DNA of 35,122 bases from a virus: IMG/VR virus record IMGVR_UViG_3300042364_000225, positions 1-35,122 of that record. The stretch is one strand, 5' to 3'. The stretch's first letter is position 1. The number at the start of each line of letters is the position of its first letter. Below, in pieces: positions 24,397 to 32,735 of this stretch. The notes under the pieces were generated by a model, which saw only the letters and a list, made by a program, of their open reading frames with translations, had not been told where the DNA came from and made no database searches. The translations under genes and the position numbers were made by a program.

Positions 24397-25479
24397 ATGG
24401 CAAAGCGAATCACACAGCAGAACGAAGAGACGGCGCTCGCGACCACCGCGCCGAACGACGCCGAGTGGCGCGCGATCGAGGGCGTCGTGATCGGCGGCGA
24501 CCTGACGCCGCTCACGCCCGAGCAGCGCGTCCGCTACATGCAGCGCGTCTGCACGGGCCTCGGGCTGAACTGGGAGACGAGCCCGTTCATCTATGTGAAG
24601 CCCGCGGACAAGCTGATCCTGTACGCGACGAAGGACTGCGCCGCGCAGCTGAGGCGCCGCGACGGCATCTCGATCGAGGTGACGGGGCGCTCGTTCATGC
24701 CCGAGCAGGGGATCTACTGCGTCGAGGTCAAGGCGACGAACGCCCAGGGCCGAAGCGAGACCGCGATCGGCTCGGTCGGCGTCATGGGCATGAAGCACGA
24801 GACCCTCGCGGGCCAGATGATGCGCGCCGAGACGAAGGCCAAGCGCCGCGTCACGCTCTCGCTCTGCGGCCTCGGCCTTGACGGCGAGGATGACATGCCC
24901 GCGTTCTCGCCGATCGGCAACGGCAGCGCGAAGGGCGACAGGACCACGGACAGCCTCATGGCGGGGAACGCGGCGGCGGACGGACTCGAGGCTGGCGCGC
25001 AGCCGAGTGCGATCAAGGGACTCATCGTCTCGGATCATCAGTCGGCGTCCGTCTCCGCCGCAACGCTCGCGAAGGCCGCTCCGTTCGTCGCGAGCCCGAG
25101 CGATGCCGCGAGCGTCATGCAGACGCTCTCGGACAACATCGCGCGCGAGGCCGCCGCGGCCGACCGCATCGACACGGGCACCTCGCCGCCACCGAAGACG
25201 GGCATCGTCGAGAAGGCGATGGACATCCTCTCGCCGCTCGGCTTTGAGGTGGTCGCCGAGACGGCCTCGCCCGCCGCGCTCGATGACGAGATCGAGGTGC
25301 TCGCCGACGAACTGGTCGCGCTGAACGACGCGCTCGGCGAGAAGAAGACCACGGTGAAGGCGATCCGCGCGTGGGCGCAGAAGACCTACCCGAACGACCT
25401 CGCGGCACAGGCCGCAGAACTCAAGAAGCGGGTCGAGGACAAGCGCGCGAAGGTCGCGTCGCTGTCGGCGACCGCATGA
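24397..25479 (+). CDS. Putative RecT-like single-strand annealing protein
   Basis: A 360-residue protein. Residues about 35-165 contain 'VVIGGDLTPLTPEQRVRYMQRVCTGLGLNWETSPFIYV..DKLILYATKDCAAQLRRRDGIS' and 'AGQMMRAETKAKRRVTLSLCGLGLDGEDDM'. This is a conserved phage family with the overall layout of RecT/Redbeta-like annealing proteins: 'cr..gL.p....ay....g.....kD....l', then 'a.KA.RRa...l'. The C-terminal 190 residues are Ala-rich linkers plus a coiled coil. Its place between an exonuclease and an SSB-like protein supports the call. Confidence 0.65.
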   Translation: MAKRITQQNEETALATTAPNDAEWRAIEGVVIGGDLTPLTPEQRVRYMQRVCTGLGLNWETSPFIYVKPADKLILYATKDCAAQLRRRDGISIEVTGRSFMPEQGIYCVEVKATNAQGRSETAIGSVGVMGMKHETLAGQMMRAETKAKRRVTLSLCGLGLDGEDDMPAFSPIGNGSAKGDRTTDSLMAGNAAADGLEAGAQPSAIKGLIVSDHQSASVSAATLAKAAPFVASPSDAASVMQTLSDNIAREAAAADRIDTGTSPPPKTGIVEKAMDILSPLGFEVVAETASPAALDDEIEVLADELVALNDALGEKKTTVKAIRAWAQKTYPNDLAAQAAELKKRVEDKRAKVASLSATA

Positions 25480-25500
25480 ACCCGAAAGGAGCCAAACACA

Positions 25501-26028
25501 ATGGCATTCGACTGGACCAAGAGCGTGAGCGCCCCGCAACTCGAGCCGGGCGACCACAAGTGCACGATCACGGATGTGAAGCGCAGCGGCAAGAACGGCA
25601 TGTTCGAGGCGAACGACGGCTCGCCGAAGCTGATGGTGGTCTACCAAGACCACCGCGGCGCGCAGATCGCGCAGTTCTTCACGCTGAACGAGAAGTCGGC
25701 GTGGGTGCTCGCGAAGCTGCTGGGCGCGGTCGAGCCCGCGATCGACCTCGCCGCGATCACCGCGAAGGGCATAACGCCCGCGCACTTCGCCGACCTCGAC
25801 TTCGCGCGCAAGAACCTCGTCGAGAAGCAGCGCACCGTGTTTGTCCGCGTGAAGAACGCCGACCGCGTGGACAAGAACGGGAACCCCGTGCTTGAGGCGG
25901 AGCCGATCCAAGCGGCCTTCGCCCGCGTGAACACGCCGCCGAGCGCGCCCGCACCTGCGGCGGCTCCGACCGCTGCCGCGCGACCGCCAGCGTCTCGTCC
26001 GATCGACGAGGACGAGGTTCCGTTCTGA
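25501..26028 (+). CDS. Putative phage single-stranded DNA-binding protein
   Basis: A 175-residue protein. An N-terminal beta-rich domain (GDHKCTITDVKRSGKNGMFEANDGSPKLMVVYQDHRGAQIAQFFTL) resembles DUF669-type OB-like phage proteins. It is followed by a Pro/Ala-rich linker (about 143-168) and the acidic tip DEDEVPF, the classical SSB C-terminal peptide that binds partner proteins. It lies directly after the recombination genes and before the replication genes. Function is inferred from this architecture. Confidence 0.7.
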   Translation: MAFDWTKSVSAPQLEPGDHKCTITDVKRSGKNGMFEANDGSPKLMVVYQDHRGAQIAQFFTLNEKSAWVLAKLLGAVEPAIDLAAITAKGITPAHFADLDFARKNLVEKQRTVFVRVKNADRVDKNGNPVLEAEPIQAAFARVNTPPSAPAPAAAPTAAARPPASRPIDEDEVPF

Positions 26029-26040
26029 CATTCCACTCGG

Positions 26041-26111
26041 CCTCGGTGCGTCGGAAACGGCGCATTGAGGCTTCCCATCGGCCTCGGTGCGCTGCACCCG
26101 GTGCATCGAGG
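26041..26111 (+). ncRNA. Two tandem look-alike RNA hairpins in the ParB-gene leader
   Basis: Two 30-base elements, 26041-26070 and 26082-26111, each begin CCTCGGTGC and end with a complementary (GC)AT(T/C)GAGG. Both fold into about 13 bp with a 4-base loop. The first has a GAAA tetraloop closed by TCG/CGG, and the second a CACC loop closed by GCTG/CGGT. Several pairs are G-U or change together between copies. The copies are 41 bases apart and fill the only sizeable gap in this operon, upstream of the ParB-like gene. This suggests a structured leader or a protein-binding RNA. Confidence 0.6.
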
Positions 26112-26134
26112 CTTTCGACAGCGAGGCAAACACC

Positions 26135-27121
26135 ATGACCACCAAGACCCCGACCGCAGGACGCCCCCGCAAGGTGATGCTCGATAGCATCGAGTACGAG
26201 CCTCAGAATCAGGCGCGCGTTCAACTGAACAACGACACCGTCGCCGAGTACGCCGACGCGATGGGGCGGAAGGAGAAGCTCCCGCCGATCGTGTGCTACC
26301 ACGACGGCTCGACCTACTGGCTCGCGGACGGCTTCCACCGCTACCACGCGGCACGGAAGCGCGGCGAGAAGTGGATCGACGCGCAGGTCATCAAGGGCTC
26401 GCGCGACGATGCCAGGTGGCACGCGGCGGGCGCGAACACCCAGCACGGGCTCAATCGCACGACCGCCGACAAGCAGAAGGCGGTGCGCCTCGCGCTTGAG
26501 CTGCGGCCGACGCTGAGCGACCGCAAGATTGCGGAGCACTGCGGGGTCGACCACAAGACCGTGGCTATCCAGCGCGCCAAGTCATCTGGGGAAATTCCCC
26601 AGATGGACTCGCCACGCACCGCCGTCCGCAACGGCGTCGAGTACCCGATCCGCACGGCGGGCATCAACGAAGGCCGCCGCGCCCAAGCCACGGAGAGCCC
26701 CGTGGAGCCGTCCGACCCGTGGGAGGACTCGGAGGGGGAGGACGAACCTGCGGCGGCTCCCGTGAAGGCGGCGGCGGCGGCGAAGCCCGCGCGCGTCGAC
26801 GGCAAGGGGCGCGTGATTCCCGAGAACATCGCCGAGGCGTTCCTCGACCAGCGCGCCGATGTGAACGAGTGGCTCGCCGACTTCCGCGCGATTTCGGAGC
26901 GACTCCTCGGGCAGCGGACGAAGAGCGGCTACGCGTCGCTCGCGTGGCCCGAGATCGAGGCGGCGCTCCTGCGGGTCGCGAACGCCGTCCGCGCCGAGGC
27001 GCTGCCGTACGCCGTGTGCCCGTACTGCTCGGGCGACGGGTGCGACGCTTGCAAGGGCAACGGATGGCTGCCGCGCGCCGGGTGGCAGTGCGTCGCGCCC
27101 GAACTGGCGGGGAAGGACTGA
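26135..27121 (+). CDS. ParB/Srx-like domain protein with C-terminal zinc ribbon
   Basis: A 328-residue protein. Residues about 14-100 are a ParB N-terminal-like domain with LADGFHRYHAARKRG (63-77), the nucleotide-binding or nuclease motif region of the family. A helix-turn-helix follows (LSDRKIAEHCGVDHKTVAIQRA, about 125-150), then an acidic linker. The C-terminal segment has a DnaJ-like CPYCSGDGCDACKGNGW knuckle (about 297-313). It could act in DNA binding, partition-like segregation or replication control. The tandem hairpins lie in its leader. Confidence 0.75.
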   Translation: MTTKTPTAGRPRKVMLDSIEYEPQNQARVQLNNDTVAEYADAMGRKEKLPPIVCYHDGSTYWLADGFHRYHAARKRGEKWIDAQVIKGSRDDARWHAAGANTQHGLNRTTADKQKAVRLALELRPTLSDRKIAEHCGVDHKTVAIQRAKSSGEIPQMDSPRTAVRNGVEYPIRTAGINEGRRAQATESPVEPSDPWEDSEGEDEPAAAPVKAAAAAKPARVDGKGRVIPENIAEAFLDQRADVNEWLADFRAISERLLGQRTKSGYASLAWPEIEAALLRVANAVRAEALPYAVCPYCSGDGCDACKGNGWLPRAGWQCVAPELAGKD

Positions 27122-27124
27122 CCG

Positions 27125-28864
27125 ATGCGCCTCCGCCCCTACCAAGCCGAGGCCATCGCGCGCATCGACGAGGCGTTCGCCTCGCACGACTCCGCGCTCG
27201 TCGTGCTCCCCACGGGTTGCGGGAAGACGATCGTGTTCGCGACCGCGATCGACAGGCTCGGCGGCCGCGGCCGCGCGCTCGTCATCGCGCACCGCGAGGA
27301 ACTGATCGCGCAGGCCGCGCAGAAGATCCACGCCGTCACGGGCGTCTCGCCGCAGATCGAGATGGCCGTGCACTGGGCCACGCCCGAGTGGCTCGACTGG
27401 GACCACGCGCCGACCCGCGTGATCGTGTCGAGCGTGCAGACCCTCTCGACGGGCCGCATGAAGCGGTTCGCGAGCGGCTTCGACCTCCTCGTCATCGACG
27501 AGGCGCACCATGCGCCGGCCGAGTCCTACCGCCGCATCATCGAGCACTTCCGCGCGATCAACCCCGAGATGCGGGTGCTCGGCGTGACCGCGACGCCCGA
27601 CCGCGCCGACGAGCTCGCGCTCGGCTCCGTGTTCGAGACGGTCGCCCACTCCTACGACATCGCGGACGCCGTCACCGACGGCTGGCTGACGCCGATCAGG
27701 CAGACGAGCGTGAATGTCGCGGGCCTCGACTACTCGTCGGTCCGCACCACGGCGGGCGACCTCAACGGCGCCGACCTGTCCAAGATCCTCAACGAGGAGA
27801 AGACCCTCCACCAGATCGCGCACCCGACGATCGAGGTCGCGCGCGGCCGACGCGCCATCGTGTTCTGCGCGAGCGTCGAACAGGCCACGCGGATCGGCGA
27901 GATCATCAACCGATGGAAGGGCGGCTCCGCTGCGATGGTCAGCGGCGAGACGCCGAAGCTCGAGCGTCAGGCGATCCTCTCGCGATTCGCCCGCGGCCAG
28001 ACGCAGTTCCTCTGCAACTGCGGCGTGCTCACCGAGGGATTCGACGACCCTGGCGTCGAGGTGGTCGTTCTCGCGAGGCCGACCAAGTCTCGCGCGCTCT
28101 TCGCGCAGATGGTCGGACGCGGAACCCGCCCGCTGCCGGGCATCGTGGACGGCCCCGAGACGGCCGCGGACCGCGTCGCGGCGATCGCGGCGAGCGCGAA
28201 GCCATGCTGCGAGGTCATCGACTTTGTCGGCAACACGGGCCGCCACCGCCTGATCTCGGTCTCCGACATCCTTGGCGGCAACGACCCCGAGCCCGTGCGC
28301 GACCTCGCGGCCGAGATCGCCCGCAAGGCGGGACGCGGCGCCGATGTCGAGTCCGCCCTCGCCGAGGCGCGCGCGCGCATCGAGGAGGAGCGCCGACGCG
28401 CCGAGGAGGAGGCCGAGCGCCGCGCCGCGGCGAAGAAGCTCCGCGACGAGCAGATCGCCCGCGAGGCCGCGCGCCGCGCGAACCTCCGCGCACGCGCCGA
28501 CTACCGCACCAGCACCGTCGATCCGTTCGAGGTGCTCGGCGTCAGGCGCGACCCCGCCGCGCTCGCCAAGTGGACGGGCTCGGGCCGCCCGATCAGCGAC
28601 AAGCAAGCGCAGATGCTCGCGCGCTCTGGCATCGACCCGCGCTCGCTCAACGGCGACGAGGCGCGGCGGCTCTGTCAGGAGATCATCGCCCGCTTCAAGA
28701 CGGGCAAGTGCACATTCAAGCAGGCCGCGATCCTGCGCAAGAACGGGCTCGACCCGAACATGAGCAAGGCCGACGCCACGAAGGCGCTCGACGCGATCTT
28801 CAAGAAGACCTACACCGCGCCGGCCGAGCCGCGCCAGTACCCCGTCTCCACGGAGGTGTTCTGA
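27125..28864 (+). CDS. SF2 DEAD/DEAH-box helicase
   Basis: A 579-residue helicase. Motif Q-like RPYQAEAI is at the start, Walker A PTGCGKT at 29-35, DEAH at 125-128, TATPDRAD (motif III region) at about 157, and motif VI-like QMVGRGTRP near residue 330. The C-terminal 170 residues are a long charged helix (EEERRRAEEEAERRAAAKKLRDEQI) and a basic domain. It likely unwinds DNA at the origin or during recombination. The stop overlaps the primase start (TGATG). Confidence 0.88.
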   Translation: MRLRPYQAEAIARIDEAFASHDSALVVLPTGCGKTIVFATAIDRLGGRGRALVIAHREELIAQAAQKIHAVTGVSPQIEMAVHWATPEWLDWDHAPTRVIVSSVQTLSTGRMKRFASGFDLLVIDEAHHAPAESYRRIIEHFRAINPEMRVLGVTATPDRADELALGSVFETVAHSYDIADAVTDGWLTPIRQTSVNVAGLDYSSVRTTAGDLNGADLSKILNEEKTLHQIAHPTIEVARGRRAIVFCASVEQATRIGEIINRWKGGSAAMVSGETPKLERQAILSRFARGQTQFLCNCGVLTEGFDDPGVEVVVLARPTKSRALFAQMVGRGTRPLPGIVDGPETAADRVAAIAASAKPCCEVIDFVGNTGRHRLISVSDILGGNDPEPVRDLAAEIARKAGRGADVESALAEARARIEEERRRAEEEAERRAAAKKLRDEQIAREAARRANLRARADYRTSTVDPFEVLGVRRDPAALAKWTGSGRPISDKQAQMLARSGIDPRSLNGDEARRLCQEIIARFKTGKCTFKQAAILRKNGLDPNMSKADATKALDAIFKKTYTAPAEPRQYPVSTEVF

Positions 28865-29910
28865 TGTCGTTCAACTGGGAACAGGCGGCCAAGCCCGCGC
28901 CCGACGCCGACGAGGTGCGATCGCTCGCGAGCATCGTCGAGGTGGTCGGCTCGCGCGTCGCGCTCCGACGCAAGGGCCGCGAGCTCGTCGCGCTCTGCCC
29001 GTTCCACGAGGACAGCACGCCGTCGATGGCGGTCATCACGCACAAGGGGCGCGGCTTCTACAAGTGCCACGCCTGCGGCGCTGGCGGCGACGCGATCAGG
29101 TTCGTGATGGACTTCGACGGCGTCGACTTCGCGGAGGCCGTCCGCCGCATCGCCGAGGGATTTGCGCTGCCGTCCGTGCCGATGAAGCGCCCGTCGAAGG
29201 CGCCGAAGATCGAGGAGCACCGCTACCGCGAGGACTGCGGCGAGGTCATCGACGCGTGGCGCATGCACACGACGCTCCAGCGCGTCGTGGACGCGGCCCA
29301 CACGCTCGGCGTCACCGAGTCCGCGCTCACGGCGTACGGCTTCGCGTGGTGCCCGGCGGGCGACGGCTCGTGGGCGTTCCCGATGCACGACGGCGAGGGC
29401 CGCGTGTGCGGCATCCGACTCCGCGAGCCCGTCGATGAAGGCGCGGCGAAGTGGGCGCTCAAGGGAAGCCGCGCGGGGCTGTTCCTGCCCGCAGGCGTGC
29501 GCCGAACCTCGCTCGACCGCGTGTTCGTGGTCGAGGGGCCGACCGACGCGGCCGCGCTCGAATGGGTCTACCGCGACTACCCCGTCGCCGTCATCGGCCG
29601 CGCGTCGTGCACGGGGCAGCACCAGCTCGTCGTGCAGGCGGTGCGGCTCCTCGCCGCGCGCGAGCCCGAGGTGGTCGTGATCGCCGACGCGGACGGTCCC
29701 GGCGTCGAGGGCGCGAACGCGCTCGCCGACGATCTCGTCGCGGAGTTCGCGCGCGTCAAGGTCGCCGTGCCGCAGCGCGGTCTCGGCGAGGGTCTCGGAT
29801 GCAAGGACATCCGCCAGTTCGTCAGGCAGAACGACGAGGAGACGGCGTTCCGACTCATCGAGTTGAAGGTGTCGGCGCGCATGTGGCATCGCAGGAGGAG
29901 CATCAAGTGA
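28864..29910 (+). CDS. DNA primase, CHC2 zinc finger plus TOPRIM
   Basis: A 348-residue primase. The zinc finger is Cys45, His48, Cys68 and Cys71 (CPFHED...FYKCHACGAGGDAI). A central helical part is followed by a TOPRIM domain with VFVVEGPTDAAAL and, later, VVIADADGPG carrying the acidic metal-binding residues. No helicase domain of the T7 gp4 type is fused to it; a separate SF2 helicase is encoded just upstream. It makes RNA primers on single-stranded DNA. Both ends overlap neighbouring genes. Confidence 0.88.
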   Translation: MSFNWEQAAKPAPDADEVRSLASIVEVVGSRVALRRKGRELVALCPFHEDSTPSMAVITHKGRGFYKCHACGAGGDAIRFVMDFDGVDFAEAVRRIAEGFALPSVPMKRPSKAPKIEEHRYREDCGEVIDAWRMHTTLQRVVDAAHTLGVTESALTAYGFAWCPAGDGSWAFPMHDGEGRVCGIRLREPVDEGAAKWALKGSRAGLFLPAGVRRTSLDRVFVVEGPTDAAALEWVYRDYPVAVIGRASCTGQHQLVVQAVRLLAAREPEVVVIADADGPGVEGANALADDLVAEFARVKVAVPQRGLGEGLGCKDIRQFVRQNDEETAFRLIELKVSARMWHRRRSIK

Positions 29911-30266
29911 GCAGCTGGATACCGATTTCATCAACGATCGCGAACCGAACGGAGGTGCGCGTACTCGCGCGAACCCTCGGCATCGCGGACGCGCACGCCG
30001 TGGGGCTGTGCGTGATCTTCTGGTCGTGGGTCGACGCCGAGAGCGCGGACGGGTCGCTCCCGCGCGTGGTCGCGGGCGACATCGACGCGGTGGTCAAGCA
30101 CCCGGGCTTCGCCGACGCGCTTGAGAGCGCGGGCTGGCTCCTGCTCGACGATGGCGGCGCGATCGTCCCGAAGTTCGACCGCTGGATGGGTCAGAGCGCG
30201 AAGCGCAGGGCACAGGATCAACGGCGCAAGCGCGCCGAACGCGAAAGGGGCAAGGCCAATGTCTGA
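29907..30266 (+). CDS. Replication-initiation-like winged-helix protein
   Basis: A 119-residue protein with a GTG start that overlaps the primase stop (GTGA) and has an excellent ribosome site (AGGAGGAGC). The sequence WIPISSTIANRTEVRVLARTLGIADAHAVGLCVIFWSWVDAESADGSLP...VVKHPGFADALESAGWLLLDDGGAIVPKFDRWM matches the N-terminal winged-helix domain of phage replisome organisers and helicase loaders. A very basic tail (KRRAQDQRRKRAERERGK) follows. It may mark the origin for the primase and helicase. Confidence 0.65.
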   Translation: MSSWIPISSTIANRTEVRVLARTLGIADAHAVGLCVIFWSWVDAESADGSLPRVVAGDIDAVVKHPGFADALESAGWLLLDDGGAIVPKFDRWMGQSAKRRAQDQRRKRAERERGKANV

Positions 30267-30600
30267 ACGGGTGAAACTGCTTGAAGAGACGGCGCGCATC
30301 GTGCGCGAGCGCGGCGAGTCGTACGGCTCTCCCGAGGCGCACTTCGCGCGCACGGCGGGCGCGATCAGCGCGATCTTCGCGCACAAGCTCCGCGCGCCGA
30401 TCACGGCCGCGGATTGGGCGATGTTCATGGTGATCGACAAGCTCGCGCGGGAGCAGCACGCTCCGAAGCGCGACAACGCGGTCGATGTGGCGGGCTACGG
30501 CGCGTGCCTCGGAGAGATCCGCGCCGCCGAGAAGCGCCGCGAACTCGAGGGCTGGGCGCGCGCCGAGATCGAGCGCAGAAAGGTGGACGAAAAGGCATGA
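30259..30600 (+). CDS. DUF6378 family protein
   Basis: A 113-residue protein with the family pattern 'ER GESYGSPEAHFARTAGAISAIFAHKLRAPITAADWAMFMVIDKLAREQHAPKRDNAVDVAGYGACL'. That is, 'RG..YG....nf...a..w........i...d.a..m...KlaR......DN..D.agYa'. The family is frequent in phage early regions and its role is unknown; the fold is thought to be helical and MazG-like. The start overlaps the previous gene by 8 bases and the stop overlaps the next start. Confidence 0.75.
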   Translation: MSERVKLLEETARIVRERGESYGSPEAHFARTAGAISAIFAHKLRAPITAADWAMFMVIDKLAREQHAPKRDNAVDVAGYGACLGEIRAAEKRRELEGWARAEIERRKVDEKA

Positions 30601-31028
30601 GCACGCTCATCGCACACATGCGGGCGGCGGCCACGCTCGACGAGGCCGCGCGGCTGATCGCGGACTACCTGCGGTCGATGGCCGAGGACATCTCGAAGTG
30701 CGCGCCGAGCAAGCGCAACCGGACGCTTCACCGCTGGGCGGCGAAGTTGGAGGACGCGGTCGAGAGCGCGAACGAGGAACGGATGGACACCGAACTTGTG
30801 GAGGTACCCATGCTGGTTGGAGTCTTGAGGATGGCCGACGATCTACGGAAGCTCGCGGCGGAACGGAACTGCGAGAAGTCGGTCGCCGACTCGACGGAGT
30901 GGCAGGCGGCGAAGCGGCTTGAGGAGTACGAGGCCGAGCGGCGGTGGCTCATCAACGAGAACACGAGGCTGCGCACGCTGAACGCGTCGCATTTGGCGCG
31001 GGTCGCCCGTGCGGAGGAGACGCCATGA
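30597..31028 (+). CDS. Hypothetical helical protein
   Basis: A 143-residue protein predicted almost wholly helical, with many Glu, Arg and Ala residues (ADDLRKLAAERNCEKSVADSTEWQAAKRLEEYEAERRWLINENTRLRTLNASHLARV). The second half looks like a coiled coil. It is coupled to both neighbours by 4-bp overlaps. No family was recognised. Confidence 0.6.
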   Translation: MSTLIAHMRAAATLDEAARLIADYLRSMAEDISKCAPSKRNRTLHRWAAKLEDAVESANEERMDTELVEVPMLVGVLRMADDLRKLAAERNCEKSVADSTEWQAAKRLEEYEAERRWLINENTRLRTLNASHLARVARAEETP

Positions 31029-31297
31029 GGGTCGAGATCCACTGCGACAACGCGCCCGAGGTGTTCAGCCGGACGCACAGCGAGATGGACACGCGCTACC
31101 GCACCGTAATCCGCTACGAGCAGCCCGACTGCTTCGCGGAGGTGTGCGTCGAGTACATGGACACGGAGGGAGAGTGGAGGACGGTCACGACCGCGCCGCT
31201 CGGCCCGCAGGAACTCCGCACGGCGCTGCGCGCGGTCGACGAGAACTCGCTCGACGCGATGCTGCGGGGCCTTGATGGAAAGGAAAACGCACGATGA
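31025..31297 (+). CDS. Hypothetical small early protein
   Basis: A 90-residue alpha/beta protein (MRVEIHCDNAPEVFSRTHSEMDTRYRTVIRYEQPDCFAEVCVEYMDTEGEWRTVTTAPLG). The first half reads as a beta sheet, the second as one helix. The start overlaps the previous stop by ATGA, and its own stop overlaps the next start in the same way. No known family. Confidence 0.6.
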   Translation: MRVEIHCDNAPEVFSRTHSEMDTRYRTVIRYEQPDCFAEVCVEYMDTEGEWRTVTTAPLGPQELRTALRAVDENSLDAMLRGLDGKENAR

Positions 31298-31701
31298 TTT
31301 CTGACCTGACCGAGAAGACGGAACCACCGCCGCCGCTGACCCAGCGCGAGATGGCGCAGTTCGTGACGCTGTCCACGATGCCGACGCTTGAGCGCGGGTT
31401 GGAGCGGCTGCGGTGGCTGGAGCGCGAACTCGCGGAGCGCACCGCTGAGCGCGACCGCATGACAGGCCAGCGCAATGCGGCACTTGACGCTCGCGACATC
31501 ACGCAGCGAACACTCGACGGCATCGACGGCGTGTTGTCTCAGCGCACCGCCGAGCGCGACGAGGCGCGGCGAGAGGTGTGTAGGTTAGACAAACACCTCC
31601 ACTGGGAGCATGGAAACCTAGATCCATCCAAGTTTGGCGAGGAAGCGCTCGCCGCCGAGCGCGGCTGGGACTGCTTTGAGGAAGGAAACAAGACATGCTG
31701 A
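31294..31701 (+). CDS. Coiled-coil protein with RTAERD repeats
   Basis: A 135-residue protein with a coiled-coil centre containing two copies of the phrase RTAERD (ELAERTAERDRMTGQ and LSQRTAERDEARREV). The same phrase is found twice in the product of the gene at 31886, so the two genes share a repeat. The C-terminal part (KHLHWEHGNLDPSKFGEEALAAERGWDCFEEG) is a separate small region. Function unknown. Confidence 0.6.
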   Translation: MISDLTEKTEPPPPLTQREMAQFVTLSTMPTLERGLERLRWLERELAERTAERDRMTGQRNAALDARDITQRTLDGIDGVLSQRTAERDEARREVCRLDKHLHWEHGNLDPSKFGEEALAAERGWDCFEEGNKTC

Positions 31702-31889
31702 ACTTTGCCGAATCCCTGCTTCGCGCAGGCGTGGCCGTCGTGCGACTCCCCGTCGCGGTCGTGGCCGACACCATCACGATGGGAGGTCACCTGACCGACC
31801 GCGACGAGCCGTACACGGCGAGCGCGGCGAAAGACCTCGTCAAGAACTTGGAAGACGCGGCATTGCCGCAAGATGAGGGGGAGCGATGA
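31695..31889 (+). CDS. Small conserved phage protein
   Basis: A 64-residue protein, MLNFAESLLRAGVAVVRLPVAVVADTITMGGHLTDRDEPYTASAAKDLVKNLEDAAL. The 'a...V..LPv.vvaD.vTmGG.ltd..epyT' pattern belongs to a small phage protein family of unknown function that I recall from many prophages. A hydrophobic helix at about 10-25 may touch the membrane. It overlaps the previous gene by 7 bases. Confidence 0.65.
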   Translation: MLNFAESLLRAGVAVVRLPVAVVADTITMGGHLTDRDEPYTASAAKDLVKNLEDAALPQDEGER

Positions 31890-32371
31890 GCAACACACCG
31901 AGGACGGACGCGGCGAGAAAACACGCCTTCACGAATAGCGGAATGCGCTCAGAATCCGTGGTTCCTGTATCGCTGGCGTATGAACTTGAACGCGAACTCG
32001 CGCAGCGCACCGCCGAGCGCGACGCTCTCGCAGCCGACCTCGCGCAGCGCACCGCCGAGCGCGACGAGGCGCGCGCTCGACTCGCCGTCTCGATGGAAGC
32101 GCACCAAACCACGATCTTAGGACCCGTCGCCGTGCTGCTTCGAAATCTCACGCAGACCCGCGAGGCGGCGGGATGCAGAGACGGGGACAACCTCCGCGCG
32201 TTCGTCGGCAACATGAGAACCATGATCGACGCCGTTGAGGCGATGGGCTACGAGTGGCGCTGGACCAAGTCCATCGACGAGAACGGCGAGCAGGTCGGCG
32301 CGTGGGTCATGCGCGACGCCGCCGAGGCCGATGCCAACAACGAGCGATTCAGGAGGACCGATGGTGAATAG
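31886..32371 (+). CDS. MSNTPRTDA-type phage protein with coiled coil
   Basis: A 161-residue protein beginning MSNTPRTDAARKHAF and continuing 'VPVSLAYELERELAQRTAERDALAADLAQRTAERDEARARL'. The MS(N/D)TPRTDA start followed by an ELERELA coiled coil is widespread among phage early proteins of unknown role. The last 60 residues form a separate folded part (FVGNMRTMIDAVEAMGYEWRWTKSIDENGEQVGAWVM). The stop overlaps the nuclease gene start by 11 bases. Confidence 0.65.
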   Translation: MSNTPRTDAARKHAFTNSGMRSESVVPVSLAYELERELAQRTAERDALAADLAQRTAERDEARARLAVSMEAHQTTILGPVAVLLRNLTQTREAAGCRDGDNLRAFVGNMRTMIDAVEAMGYEWRWTKSIDENGEQVGAWVMRDAAEADANNERFRRTDGE

Positions 32372-32735
32372 CCGACGAAAGGGCGCGACCGCCGAACTGG
32401 AGCTCGCGCGCGTGTTCACGGATGCAGGGGTGCCGTCGAGGCGCTCCGTCCAGTATTGCGGCCGGGCGGGCGACGCCGACCTCACCTGCGACGGGCTCGA
32501 CCTTCACATCGAGGTCAAGCGCGTGGAGAAGTTCAGGCTCGCCGAGGCGATCGCGCAGGCGTCGCGCGATGCGAACGGCAAGCCGTGGGTGGTCGTTCAC
32601 CGCGGCTCGCGGATGCCGTGGCTCGTCATCCAGACCTTCGACCAGTGGGCCGCCGACAGCGTCAGGTTCCGCGAGGCCAAGGCCGCGAACGCGAACGCGA
32701 AGGGGGACGGCCATGCAGCCGAAGCCGCAGGGTGA
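32361..32735 (+). CDS. PD-(D/E)XK endonuclease, Holliday-junction-resolvase-like
   Basis: A 124-residue nuclease of Hjc or VRR-NUC size. Motif elements are KGATAELELARVF (helix with catalytic Glu), GDADLTCDGLDLHIEVKRVEKF (Asp followed by E-x-K) and a C-terminal strand PWVVVHR...WLVIQTF. It would cut branched DNA left by replication or recombination before packaging. AGGAGG lies six bases before the ATG. Confidence 0.8.
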   Translation: MVNSRRKGATAELELARVFTDAGVPSRRSVQYCGRAGDADLTCDGLDLHIEVKRVEKFRLAEAIAQASRDANGKPWVVVHRGSRMPWLVIQTFDQWAADSVRFREAKAANANAKGDGHAAEAAG

